64,000 bases of DNA, from positions 8,619,626 through 8,683,625 of the forward strand of contig OX030958.1 in assembly GCA_943735955.1 (NCBI GenBank). Reading direction: 5' to 3'. Made by a program: the position numbers and the translations under genes. This stretch comes from Piscicola geometra. Its lineage: Eukaryota > Annelida > Clitellata > Hirudinida > Piscicolidae. Shown here in pieces: positions 1 to 21,600 of the stretch. Numbering within the stretch: the stretch's first letter is position 1; the number at the start of each line of letters is the position of its first letter. The notes under the pieces are model-generated. The model was not told the DNA's origin, searched no databases, and worked only from the letters and a program-made list of their open reading frames with translations.

Positions 1-114
1 TTGGCCTTCCTTCAGCGGGAATGTGGAATGGTCGACGAAAGTGCTGGCGATCCTGGAGACGATAGCGAAGTTGTACTTGAAACAGTCAGCACTCGACGAC
101 ACTGTCAGTGCCAT
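1..114 (-). CDS. 5' end of a gene, possibly dimethylarginine dimethylaminohydrolase (DDAH)-like; partial
   Basis: Reading the minus strand, an ATG at 114 opens a frame that stays open for 38 codons to the window edge. The predicted N-terminus has a stretch reading FKYNFAIVSRIASTFV. This resembles the start of animal DDAH enzymes, where an aromatic residue is followed by HAxVxRxPxSx just before the catalytic beta-propeller. DDAH hydrolyses methylated arginines in the cytosol. The resemblance is short and no active-site residue lies inside the window, so the identity is tentative; only the presence of a coding exon is reasonably likely. The gene would be divergent from UBE3B, with 666 bp between the two start codons. 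Confidence 0.4.
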   Translation of the reverse strand, partial: MALTVSSSADCFKYNFAIVSRIASTFVDHSTFPLKEGQ

Positions 115-780
115 GCTTCAAGACTGACCACCAGTGTCACAGTGGATATATTTATTTTAAATATATTTAAAATGTTTAATAGTCAAGTATAATCTCGGCT
201 CAAACGTTTATTTCTAATAGGACACTTGCGTAAGAGATTTTTCGTGTCGCATTCATTAACATAATCGAAAGAGCTCACTGCAACAGCATTCCCTTGTTAC
301 CTTCCATCACTAGGGAATGTTAGTCGTTTCAGTTTTGATTTATATATCCTATTTATTTATTTTAAATTTCTATTATATGAATAGATAAGCTAGGTATTAT
401 ATTCAATTTTTCTAAACTATATTATTTTTTTAGCGTTATCAGTCACGATTGGCAAGCATTAGTTTTGGCTAGCCAAAATAATATTATTGCTGGATTATCT
501 GTTTTTTTAACAGAAATTCATCATTAAAATACTTTTAAAAACTATTTTCAAATAAACTTTTTTATAACAATCTTCTTGGTTTAAAATAATCATATAACTA
601 TAGAAATCAGCAGCTTATACAAAACTTGTGTATATAAACTAATGAAGTGCTATGAATTATTATAAGAGCAGAATTCACTTTTAACAATTAGAATTCTTTT
701 AAATAGACAGTCCAGTATAATCACTTTTACAAAGACTTTTATGTTATTTTATATCATCTAAAAGTCATAAAACCTTTTAT
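115..780. other. Divergent intergenic region upstream of UBE3B
   Basis: AT-rich stretch of 666 bp between the minus-strand start at 114 and the UBE3B start at 781. It presumably carries the UBE3B promoter and perhaps that of the divergent gene. I see no convincing TATA box, repeat or coding exon in it. Confidence 0.4.
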
Positions 781-10771
<9,991 letters not shown>

Positions 10772-12292
10772 AATCACTTTCATCATTGTCTATAAATGTA
10801 TTATTAGTATACTTATTACCTTTACTAGATAAAATGTGTTTTTATTCTTATATAAATTCAAACCATGGAAGATTTTCAAAAAAAAAATCATTTAAAATAA
10901 TTTTTTTTAAATTTAGGCATCAACTAAATATTTCTTTAGTTGAGGGGATCGTTATCACGAGGTAAAAATCAGTTTCGAAACATATATGTATTATAAATTA
11001 TATAACATTATATAAAACATTATAATTTATAAAATATTATAATTTATACATACATGTTTCGAGACAGTTTTCACTAAGCTATGCACCCCTATTTATCAGT
11101 GGACCCAACCAATTTTTGTACTGACGTATCAAGCTCGAGAGCTCTTCTGATGAATGCAAGCTAAACGGACATTTTCTTTGTTAATTCGTATTGAAGATTT
11201 CTTCTTAATCAAACTTCGACTATCAAATTGATTACAAAAATATTTGTAGAATTGAAAACACTTGCTTTAAAGTACTGGTCGGCGTTCCAGATTTAAATCA
11301 TCAAAAATCAACTGAGTAAATGCTTCAACGATTTAAACTAATGAAATCCTATGGATCTAACTTTAAATTATTTTATCTTTTTATTTTTGAATAATGATGG
11401 TTAGTTCAGTTGAGTAATGAGGATTAAATAGGTAAAAAATGAAATGAAAATGAGAATGAATCATTTTTGGTTGATTGATTGATTGGTAGGTCTATGGATT
11501 CTGCTGTTTCGTTATATTAGAGAAAAATTTGTTCTCTAAATTGATGTAAATTTTAAAACCCAAAGGCACATACTAAGCTTTTTATTAACTGAACAATTTA
11601 TCTAAAAAAATTTAATTTATATTTTATCTTGAAATATGGAAAGTTTTTTTCCAATATTATTTTCGGTAGTGCATCAAGATTTTTAGCCTTAGATTTAAAA
11701 CTTATTATTATTGATTTACATTTCATTTATCTCACCAAGTTCTTCATTATAAAAATGTAAAAAACAGCATGCTTTTCACCCCCTAAATTGTAATGGTATG
11801 TTCTTGAATAAAAATGCTGTTGTCGGCATGAAGATCATATGAGTATGTCTATATGCCATGCATGCATATAGTTCATACGTAACACTGAAATTAATAAATT
11901 ATTATAGAAATCTAAGAATTCTGCTACCCAGTTTTCAAACACACCAAGACTAATTTGTCTTTGATTTTGGGGTTATAATTTTATTAACGCGAAGATTGAA
12001 TGCATCAGCAATTCTAAAAAAATCTTTCACAAAATTTCTAAACACCTGAATATCCAGTTACTCACTGAACTAATTATAACTAATAAAATGTTAGAAAAAT
12101 TAATGTAAAAATTTCTATTTACATCCTTTAAAATATTTTTAAAATCTTTTTACTATCAATTTTATTTTTATAACATAAAAGGATCTATAGTCAAATAACA
12201 AAAACATAAACTCTATTTAGTTAATCAGTTTGATGTATCTATATTATGCTTCTTGCATTATGCTTACATTTATTTAAATTTTAACTAAAGAA
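10772..12292. other. Intergenic region between UBE3B and the ZC3H4/6-like gene
   Basis: AT-rich sequence of 1.5 kb holding the UBE3B 3' UTR and the promoter of the next gene. A 28 bp A+T-rich near-palindrome lies around 10983-11060. No other gene or element is recognised. Confidence 0.5.
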
Positions 12293-15200
12293 ATGAGTTT
12301 TGAAAAGAATGAAGGGGAAGATGATGGGCTGGAAGAAGGGGAGCTGGATGATGATGTAAATGATAATGAAAAAAAGGATTCAAATGAACTACATCAAGAA
12401 ATACATGATTCAAATGATCAAACTTTGGAACCAAAGCCACAACTCCATGGTTAATGCCTTTCTCAATGCTTCATTCAATATCACCTTGTGTGCCTGTCTT
12501 TTTAATTCATATTTTTTTCACAATGAGCAGCAACTCTGCTATTCTATATTCATTTCAAATTCTAATTCCTTTATAAGTAAATTATATATTTTTTTATTTA
12601 ATGCAGATATTGTTTCTATTATGAGGGTTTTAAAAAATTTCGACATTTTTTTTCTTATTTTATATTTTCTTTCATTATGTCTTGTGGCTTATTGTTTTTT
12701 TGTGTTAACACCCCTTCAACAACGTTGTTTTTAGTCTTTAGTGAACCCTCTATAAGTCGTTAGTAAACCATGTACTGCAGTGTTACATTGATAGCACTAA
12801 AACCATTGAATCAGACAAATAAATCAAAAAACAATTAATCAGATGATCAAATAGCTGGAGGGGATGAAGTGAAGGAGAGAAGGGTCTCTAGAGGTCACAA
12901 GAGAAATGAGTTGACTGAGAAAAGTCACCAAGAAAAGAAGAAGAAGAGAAAGATAGTTGAGGTGTTTTTTAGTGTTTTTGAAAGAAATGTTTTTTTATAA
13001 ATTTTAAGGCATAAAAACTAAATAAAATGCCTAAATCAGACTCCCAGAAAGACTGACAATGAAGAATACAATCAGACGCCCATGCAGCAGTACCATGACC
13101 ACAGAGCACGCAGGCATCCTAGCGTGAGAAGCAATGATGGCCACCCCCACCATAACACTGCCAAGCGACCCAGGCCAACACTAGACCGATCCGAAATCGA
13201 CAGGCCTAGTTATGATTTAGCAACTTGTGATGGAGGTGCTGATAATGATAACATGGCTGATGAGTATGTTCACGCCATTGACGAGCCTGTGGAATACTAT
13301 GAAGAGAGAGTGGGAAGAGGAGAGAAGGAAGAGAGGGTGGAGAGAGAAGATAGGAGGATGAGGAGAGTACGAACAAATGAGCGCTATGAGCCCAGATACG
13401 ATGACGTAAGCTTCCCTGCAGCTTGCATCATCAACAAAACGTTTAGCGCATCTGAATCGATTAATTTAACATCTTACTAATTTCACGAATCTTTTAAACA
13501 TAAAATCGATTATGTACAGGGTTACAGAGAAGGGCATAGAGAGGGGTACAGAGAGATGCACAGAGAGGAAGAGAGAGAGGGAGGAAGAGGAGGTCGCTTT
13601 GGGCGTCACAAGACCAGGTTTCATGGCGCCTATCCCCCAAAGGCACCCAGAAAGTGCAACAACAATGAGCCGTCAGGACTCGTCTGCAAGTACTTCCTCG
13701 AAGGAAAGTGTCTCAAGGTATCCATCCATTCATTCACCCATCCATCCATTCATTCACCCATTCACCCATCCATCCATCCATGCATTTATCTACCCATCCA
13801 TGCAACTGCAGGGCGTCAACTGCACTTACGTGCACGACATGAACCCACCGAAGAGGAGGGAGTTGTGCAGGTACTTCCTGACGACCAAAGGCTGCAACAA
13901 GTCCATCTGCTTCTACTACCACGATATCCTTCCAACGCGCCATATAGATGCACCATCAGCTCTTACGTGATTTGAAACGACCGTCATACAACACTCTAGC
14001 TAGTTATGATTCTTTCAATAACTCCACAATCTATCAAATTTAATAAAACGTTAACACACTACACCGATTGTTTCTTTGACTGTCTCACATGACTGGCCAT
14101 GCAAGCAGTTCCACAGCACAGGATCGTGTGCCTCCCTGCAGGAGACGGGTCGTTGTCAGTTCTCGCACTTCCCTCTCACCGACGAAACCAGCACTCTGGT
14201 CTGTTTGCTTGTTTTAAGTGCTTTTTCAATCAATCAATCAATCAAATCAATTTCTATAGCGCTCTTTCCTCAAATTCAAGAGCGCTGGTAAATGAATTTG
14301 TTAAACAGATATGTCTTCAGATCCGTACGAAAAGTAAATAATGATATAGAAGTAGTTAAATAAGGAAGTGATGAGTTTCAAATATATGGACATCTTTAAA
14401 GAAGGGTCATCTAAGTAAGGTAATAATTGTCTAATACGTCAGTTTTCAATAGATAATAGGCATAAACAGTCATGTGTAGAAGATTCGTTCTGACAGTCTG
14501 TCCTTTAAAGAACTATTAGTTAAGATGAGACCACTTTACGAAAAAACCTGTGAATCAAAAAATCTTTTCTAGTATTTATGAACAAATTATTAAAAGCGCT
14601 ATATAAATTTATTTGATTGATTGATTGATTGAGTATTCCATTTTTAATTCTTTTTTCCCACTGTGACATGCATCCTTTATCACAACTTTTACGCTCGCTC
14701 ACAGCTGGACATTGCAGATGACGGAGACAATGGCAGGAAAGGCGCTTTCAGTGGTATGTGGCCGTTTCTTGAGACTTTAAACCAGTGGCGAATAAATTAT
14801 AATTATAATTAAATGGGAAATTATAATCAATAATTATTGATTATTAGTAAGCTTAAACAATTAAACAGAGAGTTTCAACAAGAACTTCAGAGAACGCAAG
14901 CCTGAAGGAGCCTTCAACAAGCCAAACGAAAACCGCGCAGGAAGGTTCTACGACAACTTCAACCCTCGCAACAACAACAACAACCGTAACAACAACAACA
15001 ACGACAATAGATTCGAACACAGGGGAATGGGCAGGAAGAGTAGATTTTCAAACAACAACAACAACTTCATCGACCAACCACCCATCGACCGAAACCACTT
15101 CAACAACTTCGGAAGCAACAACAGCAACCTTAACGAAGCCTTCGAAGCACCATTCGGAGACGACACAGTCAACAACAAGGACCTGCCATTCAAAAGCAAC

Positions 15201-18142
15201 AACAACTTCAAACACGCCAACAAACAATTTAAAATCGACGAAAAGCCCCTTAGCAACAGCAAAAGCAACAACAACTTTTTTGACGATTTCAACAACGACA
15301 ACAAGCCCTATTCGCACGGTCCATACAACTGGACGAACCCAGCCCTGAACAAGCCAGACGAAAACTCCATCAAGGGTATGCTCTCCCGAACAATAAATAA
15401 ATAGCAGTAATTTAGATCGGTTTGAAATGTTCTATTTTAAATTAAATTTATTTCGGTGGCACTTAAGCATTTCAGTAAACGCCATTTAAACAAAGATTTT
15501 TCCTATTTTATTTAAAAGTTTAACGCTCGCACTGATAGAGAAAAATCCCAAAAAATTTGAAGAATCTTTTGACGAAGATCGGTTCACAAACGACGAAGGT
15601 TATGGCGACTTGCACAAGGGCGTTGATGCCGCAGTTCGCAAAAAGCCCTTCGAAGATGAGACTGAGTCGTGGGAGCCGCAAGGTATTCATTCTTTTGAGG
15701 ATGGGTCATTAGGTGTAGTGTGATGATGGTGATGATGGTGATGAGTATGAAGAGGATGATGATGTGGATAATGATGATGATGCTACAGTAGGATATGGAG
15801 ACGTGAAGATCCAGTCTGAGAACAGTTACAAGAAGACAGAAGATGCTGAATTGTGTTCTACCAGTTTGTCGTCTTCTGCAACAAACAACAATCCTTTACA
15901 ACAACAACAACTGCAACAACCAATTTTTTTCAACAACACGCATCAACCACCACCACAACTACCGAACCCACAAATACCACCTCCCTCTATGCCACCGAAC
16001 TTTTCCATTCCACAAGCAATAGTGCAGCAACAACGCCCCCTATTCCCTCTCACACCTCAGCAACAATCAATCATACAACTAGTGCAACAACAACAGCAAC
16101 AACAACAACAACAAAGACCTTTCATGAATCTCTCGCAGGCACCATCATTACTCCACCTCACTCCACAACAACAACAACCCATCATCCAACTCGCACAACA
16201 ACAACTTCAGAACCAACAATCTTTCTTTCCACCACCAAATCAACAGCAACAACAACAACAACAGGGCTCTTTTGCAGGCCTCCTTGGCAGAGCTCCATTC
16301 GTGCCGAGGCCTCAGTTTCCCATGCTGCCACCCCAGCTCGACCTCAACCAGATCATCAGCAACATCGTCAGAAACTCCGCAGCGCTGAATTCGCAAACGC
16401 AGTTCACTTTCCCTCCCCCCTCGCAAATGCCTGCAGAGTCAGTTTCACGATCTTTGAAATCATTTATTGAGATTGAACTTGAATATTTATATTTGATAGT
16501 TAATCTTCATTTCCACTCCAGCCTTTCTATGGATACTACAGTGGAAAATACAACACTGCCGATGCCAGCTACAGACTTACAAAAGCACCCAACTGACGCT
16601 GCAGGAAAGGAGGTCATTGAAGAGACTCCCCTCAAAGAACTTGCCTCCACCGACTCTATCGACATCACCACCGTCAAACCCGTGTCAGACCCTCGTCTCA
16701 AGAGCTCTCAAATCGCCAACATCGCCAACATGAACAATGATCAACAAATCATTCCTAGGTCAAGTTTAAGCTTCGAAAAAGAAAGCAAAGGCAGTGGCGA
16801 TGGAAATGACGATGACGGTGACGATAAGGATGATGCAGACATGAAGGCATCATCATCGCCTGAGAGGAGTGGAAGGACGCTCAAGTACGAGTTGAGGAAG
16901 CTCACCGGAGACTTTCAACGACCCACCATTCCCATCGACATGATCGCCAACCTGAAGTTGAAGGGCAACGAGCAGGAGACGAAGGAGCTCCTCGAGAGGG
17001 ACCCCAGACTGACGCAGTACTCGCAACCCTCGCTGCGAACACTCGACCTCAACTTCGCTGACAAGTTGGTCGACCCCAGGAACCTCGCCAAACTCACCGA
17101 CGCCAAGTCCAAGCCGCTAGCGTCACCGTCGTCCTTCTCTCCATTCTCTTCACCACCTTCCACCAAAAAGCAATACGGCCTACCCAGCCTTGACATCAAA
17201 GGCTCTCCTTTTCCCGCCTCTCAAGATATTCTCAGTCCTCCGTCTGCCAGGAACAACGAGGTTGATCCTTCGAACAACCAATAATTAATTATATTTGATT
17301 TCGCTTATATTATAAGGGAATTAAATAAGTCAAAAAATGAAATTCTATAAATTATAAGCTATAGTTTCTAAAATGCTTTGTTTGTACGACAACTTCTATT
17401 CACCACCACACAGGCCAGCAGAAGACACCTCGAGTGGCCTGGCAGTAAGGCAGCAGACGACAAAGCAGGCAAGAAAGTGATTGACTACCGAAACGACCCT
17501 CGCTACAAGAAGAAGAAGGTGCCCGCCAGGAGTGCTGACAATGATGCCCACACCAGATGCCATGATGAAGGCACCAAGAGCTCATCTGAAGCCTTCGACA
17601 GGGTCTCAAACACCGAAGTGAAGTTGCCAGGCTGTCACGAGGCTTACGAGATCACTACCAAGAACTCCTCTTCCTTCTCCTCCTCTTCGCCCACTCCCAC
17701 ATTTCCAGTCTTCTGCACTCCCGGCTCCTACTCCACCAAGCCACTCAGCACCCCCTACAACCACTCCAGCGGCTACGACACTCCCAGCGAGCCATCCACA
17801 CCCGTCAACGATGATGACGACGACGAAGATGATGACGATGATGATGCCAAAGATCAACTCAACAACATCTCGAACAACAACCACAACAACGGCAGCAACA
17901 ACTTCTACTCTTCTAATTCAACCTTTGCAGCCTCACCATTCGTCCCTCTCTCCAACACCAACCACGCAAATATCACTCCATCCGCCCAGTCTCTTTCCAA
18001 GCCCTTGGCCTATTACAAATCTCTAGCTGAGGAAGAGGAGGAGGAGGAAAATGAGAAAAGAGGTGGTAATGATGATGATCAGGCTGTTTCCATTAAAGAC
18101 ATGTTCAAGTCGATTGACCCTACTAATTCTCCGTTCTGTTAG
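12293..18142 (+). CDS. ZC3H4: CCCH zinc-finger protein of the ZC3H4/ZC3H6/Su(sable) family, 12 exons
   Basis: Nuclear RNA-binding regulator; in mammals ZC3H4 with WDR82 restrains non-coding Pol II transcription. Exons: 12293-12449, 12843-12961, 13040-13405, 13520-13717, 13812-13923, 14089-14198, 14705-14753, 14869-15375, 15539-15682, 15789-16437, 16522-17260, 17414-18142; phases close to give 1292 aa. The acidic start (EGEDDGLEEGELDDD) matches the family. It is followed by a basic KKKKRK stretch, an Arg/Glu-rich region and three fingers: C-x7-C-x5-C-x3-H, C-x8-C-x4-C-x3-H and C-x8-C-x8-C-x3-H, around residues 260-345. The third finger is three residues longer than in vertebrates. Asn-rich and Gln-rich low complexity follows, then the DPRL and DYRNDPRYKKKK elements typical of the C-terminal half. 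The 84 nt intron 16438-16521 keeps frame if retained, so both forms may exist. ZC3H4 versus ZC3H6 cannot be settled here. Confidence 0.9.
13924..14088 (+). other. U12-type AT-AC intron
   Basis: This intron splits the codon between the second and third CCCH fingers. It starts with ATATCCTT, the perfect minor-class donor, and ends CTCAC. A branch-site match TTCTTTGAC (one mismatch to TTCCTTRAC) lies nine bases before the acceptor, the spacing expected for U12 introns. Joining 13923 to 14089 gives HDDWPCKQFH, in register with the human HNEFPCKFYH. No GT-AG alternative keeps the frame. Confidence 0.93.
14226..14632. repeat. Fold-back element with (TTGA)n ends
   Basis: The left end has a CAATCAATCAATC run followed by AAATCAATTTCTATAGCGCT. 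The right end has the inverse, AGCGCTATATAAATTTATTTG followed by a (ATTG)n run. The arms of about 37 bp enclose roughly 330 bp. It lies in the intron 14199-14704 of the ZC3H4/6-like gene. It could be a MITE or two tRNA-type SINE tails in inverted orientation; no clear target duplication was found. Confidence 0.7.
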
Positions 18143-18197
18143 GCACTAGCTTTGATTTCTAGAATGATTGTCATGGATATTAAGAAGTGTTTTTATA

Positions 18198-18203
18198 AAT
18201 AAA
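18198..18203 (+). terminator. Polyadenylation signal AATAAA for the ZC3H4/6-like gene
   Basis: A canonical hexamer 56 bases after the stop codon at 18142. Confidence 0.6.
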
Positions 18204-18245
18204 TTCGTGTGTGAACGTGTGTCTTATTTTTTTATGGTCTGTATT

Positions 18246-18470
18246 ATTCACAGGCTGATAGACGCAGGCCATGTTACAATGGTTCTAGGAACCATGGGTC
18301 TTATGCGCCAGAGACGCCACTCCACACGACGTACACATCTCTCAATGCATATGTTGCTAACACTGCATCATATACACTAGGTATATGATAGTTCACGGTT
18401 GCTTGTCAGAGATTCGAACTGGCGACCTTTAAGTTGCAAGTCCGACTAATGAAGTGATAAGGGGAAGAAA
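18246..18470 (-). mobile_element. tRNA-derived SINE, family A copy 1
   Basis: On the minus strand it has an RNA polymerase III B box (GCCAGTTCGAATCTC) preceded by a tRNA-like arm containing AGTCGGACTTGCAACTT. Downstream is the motif TATACCTAGTGTATATGA, then GTGGAGTGGCGTCTCTGG. The same ordered motifs occur in the copy near 61.7 kb. It sits between the convergent ZC3H4/6-like and RPRD2 genes. Confidence 0.72.
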
Positions 18471-18689
18471 CTGAGTTCTTCAATTCTTTCTGAGGCAAAC
18501 TGAATTCATTTAGGTGTGTTTAATTGCAGTTTATAATTTAATAAATTAACAAAATCAGAAAATGTCTCAATAAACAGGCAGCTTGAAATGTTTTCACTGA
18601 ATGCACGCTAAAGAATTGTTTGCAAAAACAGGTTACGAGGCAATAATGCTCGTATACTGTTATTTAAACTTTCAATTAATGACTATATT

Positions 18690-21600
18690 TCAGGGCCTGA
18701 CAGAAAACCTATTGAATCTGGGCGGTCTTTGAAACCTGTGTTGGGGAGGGAAGCGTGGAGAAAAGAAGCGGTTTGGTTGTCTGAAGGGTGCTCTGGGGGA
18801 GAAAAACCTGGGACGGTGCAGATTAAATGGTCTGTGAGGAGAGGTGTGTGGAAAGGGACGGGAATGGTTGGGTCTGAAAGCAGGAGATGGCGCCCGATAA
18901 GGTCTCTCGAAGTGGTCAGACGAGGGCACGTTGAAACAGGGTCTATCGAAGGGTTCAGGGGATGGTGGTTCGAAGTGAGGTGCATCAAAATGAGGTTCCT
19001 GGAGGTTGTAGTCTTCGTAGAAGTCGTCATGAACTTGTGGTGCGGACAGCATGACGACTGGATCGAAGGGAACAGGAACAGCCTCCTCTTCCACGCCGTT
19101 CTCAAAGTCTTCAATGACGTCCTCGTCGTCCAGGAAGTCGTCCAGGTTCGGCTCGTCGTCGGACACGCAGCGCTCGTGTGTGTCTGGTACACCCTTGTCA
19201 TCGGCCTTGATGGTCTGGTAGTAGTTGAAGAACTGCAGCGGTGAGAGGAGCTTGGAAGGAGCGATGGAGGAGGGACTGATAAGACTGGCTCCTCCTCCTT
19301 CCCCACCCACATCCACCTTGGTGTGGTTGTACTCCCTCACCTCCATCTTCTTGCCTCTGAAAGCTCCCATTAGAGGAGTGGAATGATCATCATCAGCGTT
19401 GTAAAGAAGAGGAGCTTCGCTCGAAGATAATCTATTGGGTACTGCAGCATTGGAGTTGTTGTTCAGGTCAGAGCTTTTGTCGTTGGACACTTGTTTGGTG
19501 CTTTCGAGGATGTTCCTGAGCAGGTTGAAGTTTATGTCGATCTTGTTGTACAAGTTGCTTGCCGGCAAACTAGTATTCGTATTATTATTCGTACTATTAT
19601 TACTATCATTATTTATAGTATTAGTAGTGTCGTTGACAGAGGTTCTGTTCACAGTGGCCGTACAAGGGACAGTGACAGGAGTAATGTTGTTGACTGCATT
19701 GTTCTGTGCCCCTTCATTGTTTTTCTGAGTGCCATCCCTCATGTTACTGACATCCCTCATGTTACTGACATCCCTCGAGTTACTTGCACCCGTCGCGTTA
19801 CTGACAGAGTTATTGCTTGCATCGACTACATTCCCATCCTGCTGCATGACAGCACCCTGCAAGAGACGTTCAATCCTGGAGTTAAGTGGCTCCTTGTGGT
19901 CGACTTCAAGCTGGACAGATGGCGCTGCTGTCGTTGCTGCATTGGTGGTGGTGGCACGCTGCTTGTGCTGGGGGAACGCCTCAGTGTTTGAAAGATTGTC
20001 GTGAGTTCTTTTGGTGGTGGTGTGTGAACTATTTGAAGGGGTGTTTTGAGGAGGTTGCTGTGGTTGCTTGGTGGAAGATAAGTGGATGTTGTTGGCAGAA
20101 ATGGTGGCGGTGTGCTGCTGCTGTCTGCTCGTTTTGTTTGATGAAGATGGAGGTGGCGTAGGCGGCAGTGGAATGCTTTCCAGAGGGATGATGGGAATTG
20201 ATGAGGATTCTGGTGTGTTAGTCGAGTTGGCGGATTGTTTTGATAATGATTTTGTAAGTTTTGAAGAAAAAGGTCGAGAAGAGGTGGGGGTGGGTGACAT
20301 GGAAAGGAGGATGGGTGATTGCGAGGGTGAGAATGGCGACGACGGCGCAGACGTGAAGCTTTCTGGAGCACTTTTCGGAGGCAGACTGATCTGAGATAAC
20401 GACACTTTTGGCTCGTTCTTCGAGACAACTGTTGAAATTTTTGTAAAAAAATAACATAAGTGGTAGTAGCGAATATTCGGAAGCACGCAGGCAAGTACCA
20501 CAACCCACCATCAGCATCCTCTCCGTCAGACAACTCCATGTCGACTGGCTGCGTGTCCGGAACGACTGGAGTTCTGGCAGCAGGCAGTGTCTTCAGACGG
20601 GCCTGCAGCTTGCCTCTCAAGTGTCGGATGCGTGTGCCGAAGTTCTTGTACGCCTGGCGAGTGAAATATAATTAAGAGAATGTTTTAACAGAAACCCTTT
20701 AAAGTATAAGCATTGAAAAAAAAACATGTCCTTCTCAGAATCTCACTAAAACAGCAACAAACATTGACGACGATCTTCGCCTCAGAGAACTGGCTTTCAT
20801 ATGCTTGGAAGGCATTCTCTAACTGATCGAGCAGCAGGCCGCGGTCGAGACAGGCCTGGTCACCCACCTCCACGTAAGCCACCATCGACTGCTTGCACTC
20901 CTCTATCTGCGTGCTCAACGCCTTGCCTTGCTGACGGTCTGTTGTCGTCAGTGGAGATGTGGCGTTGTTTGGTTTCGAAAAAGAGTTAGGTGTTTGTTTG
21001 GTTTTGGAAGAGAGGAAGTATATAGCTGCATGGATTAATAGAAAGTCCTCCAAGCTATTTCTTCTGAAAGACCTTCAAACCTTTGAAGAGTTTAGCGATC
21101 TGCTGTGGAGTCATGTCGAGGTTGACGTTGATGATGGCTGACCTTCGCATCTCGAGTTCAAGGTCGACCTTCTGCATACCGTTCAATGACTCTATCAGGT
21201 CAGGTAACTGTGGGTTGCCAGTTGGTGGTGGATGGATACTGGTGAGTTGCTGGGTGGATCAGATGGACACTAGTGGGTTGGTGGGATGATAAGATGGATA
21301 CTAGTGGGTGGGGATGAGAAGTGGATAAAGTGTATGATAAAGAGTGAACAATCAATCAAGACCTGGAAACAAGGAGTCAACTGCACTGCTTCACCACCTG
21401 GAACAATTGGTCAATCATTGAGCGTGCCAATGACATTACATTAAATGGTACATATTATAGGGTAATCAGTTCTTCGTATATTGAAAGATAACATAATAAA
21501 ACAGTAACGAGTATTGTTTATGTGGGGTAAACACAAAATAATAGAGAACATACTGAGTTCAAAGATGAGTTCATAGAGGAACTTTGAGAGGAAGACTCCC

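Noticed and set aside
12360..12734. 124-codon frame after the first ZC3H4/6-like exon
   Set aside because: It runs from the exon into an AT-rich intron in a different frame and shows no family signature.
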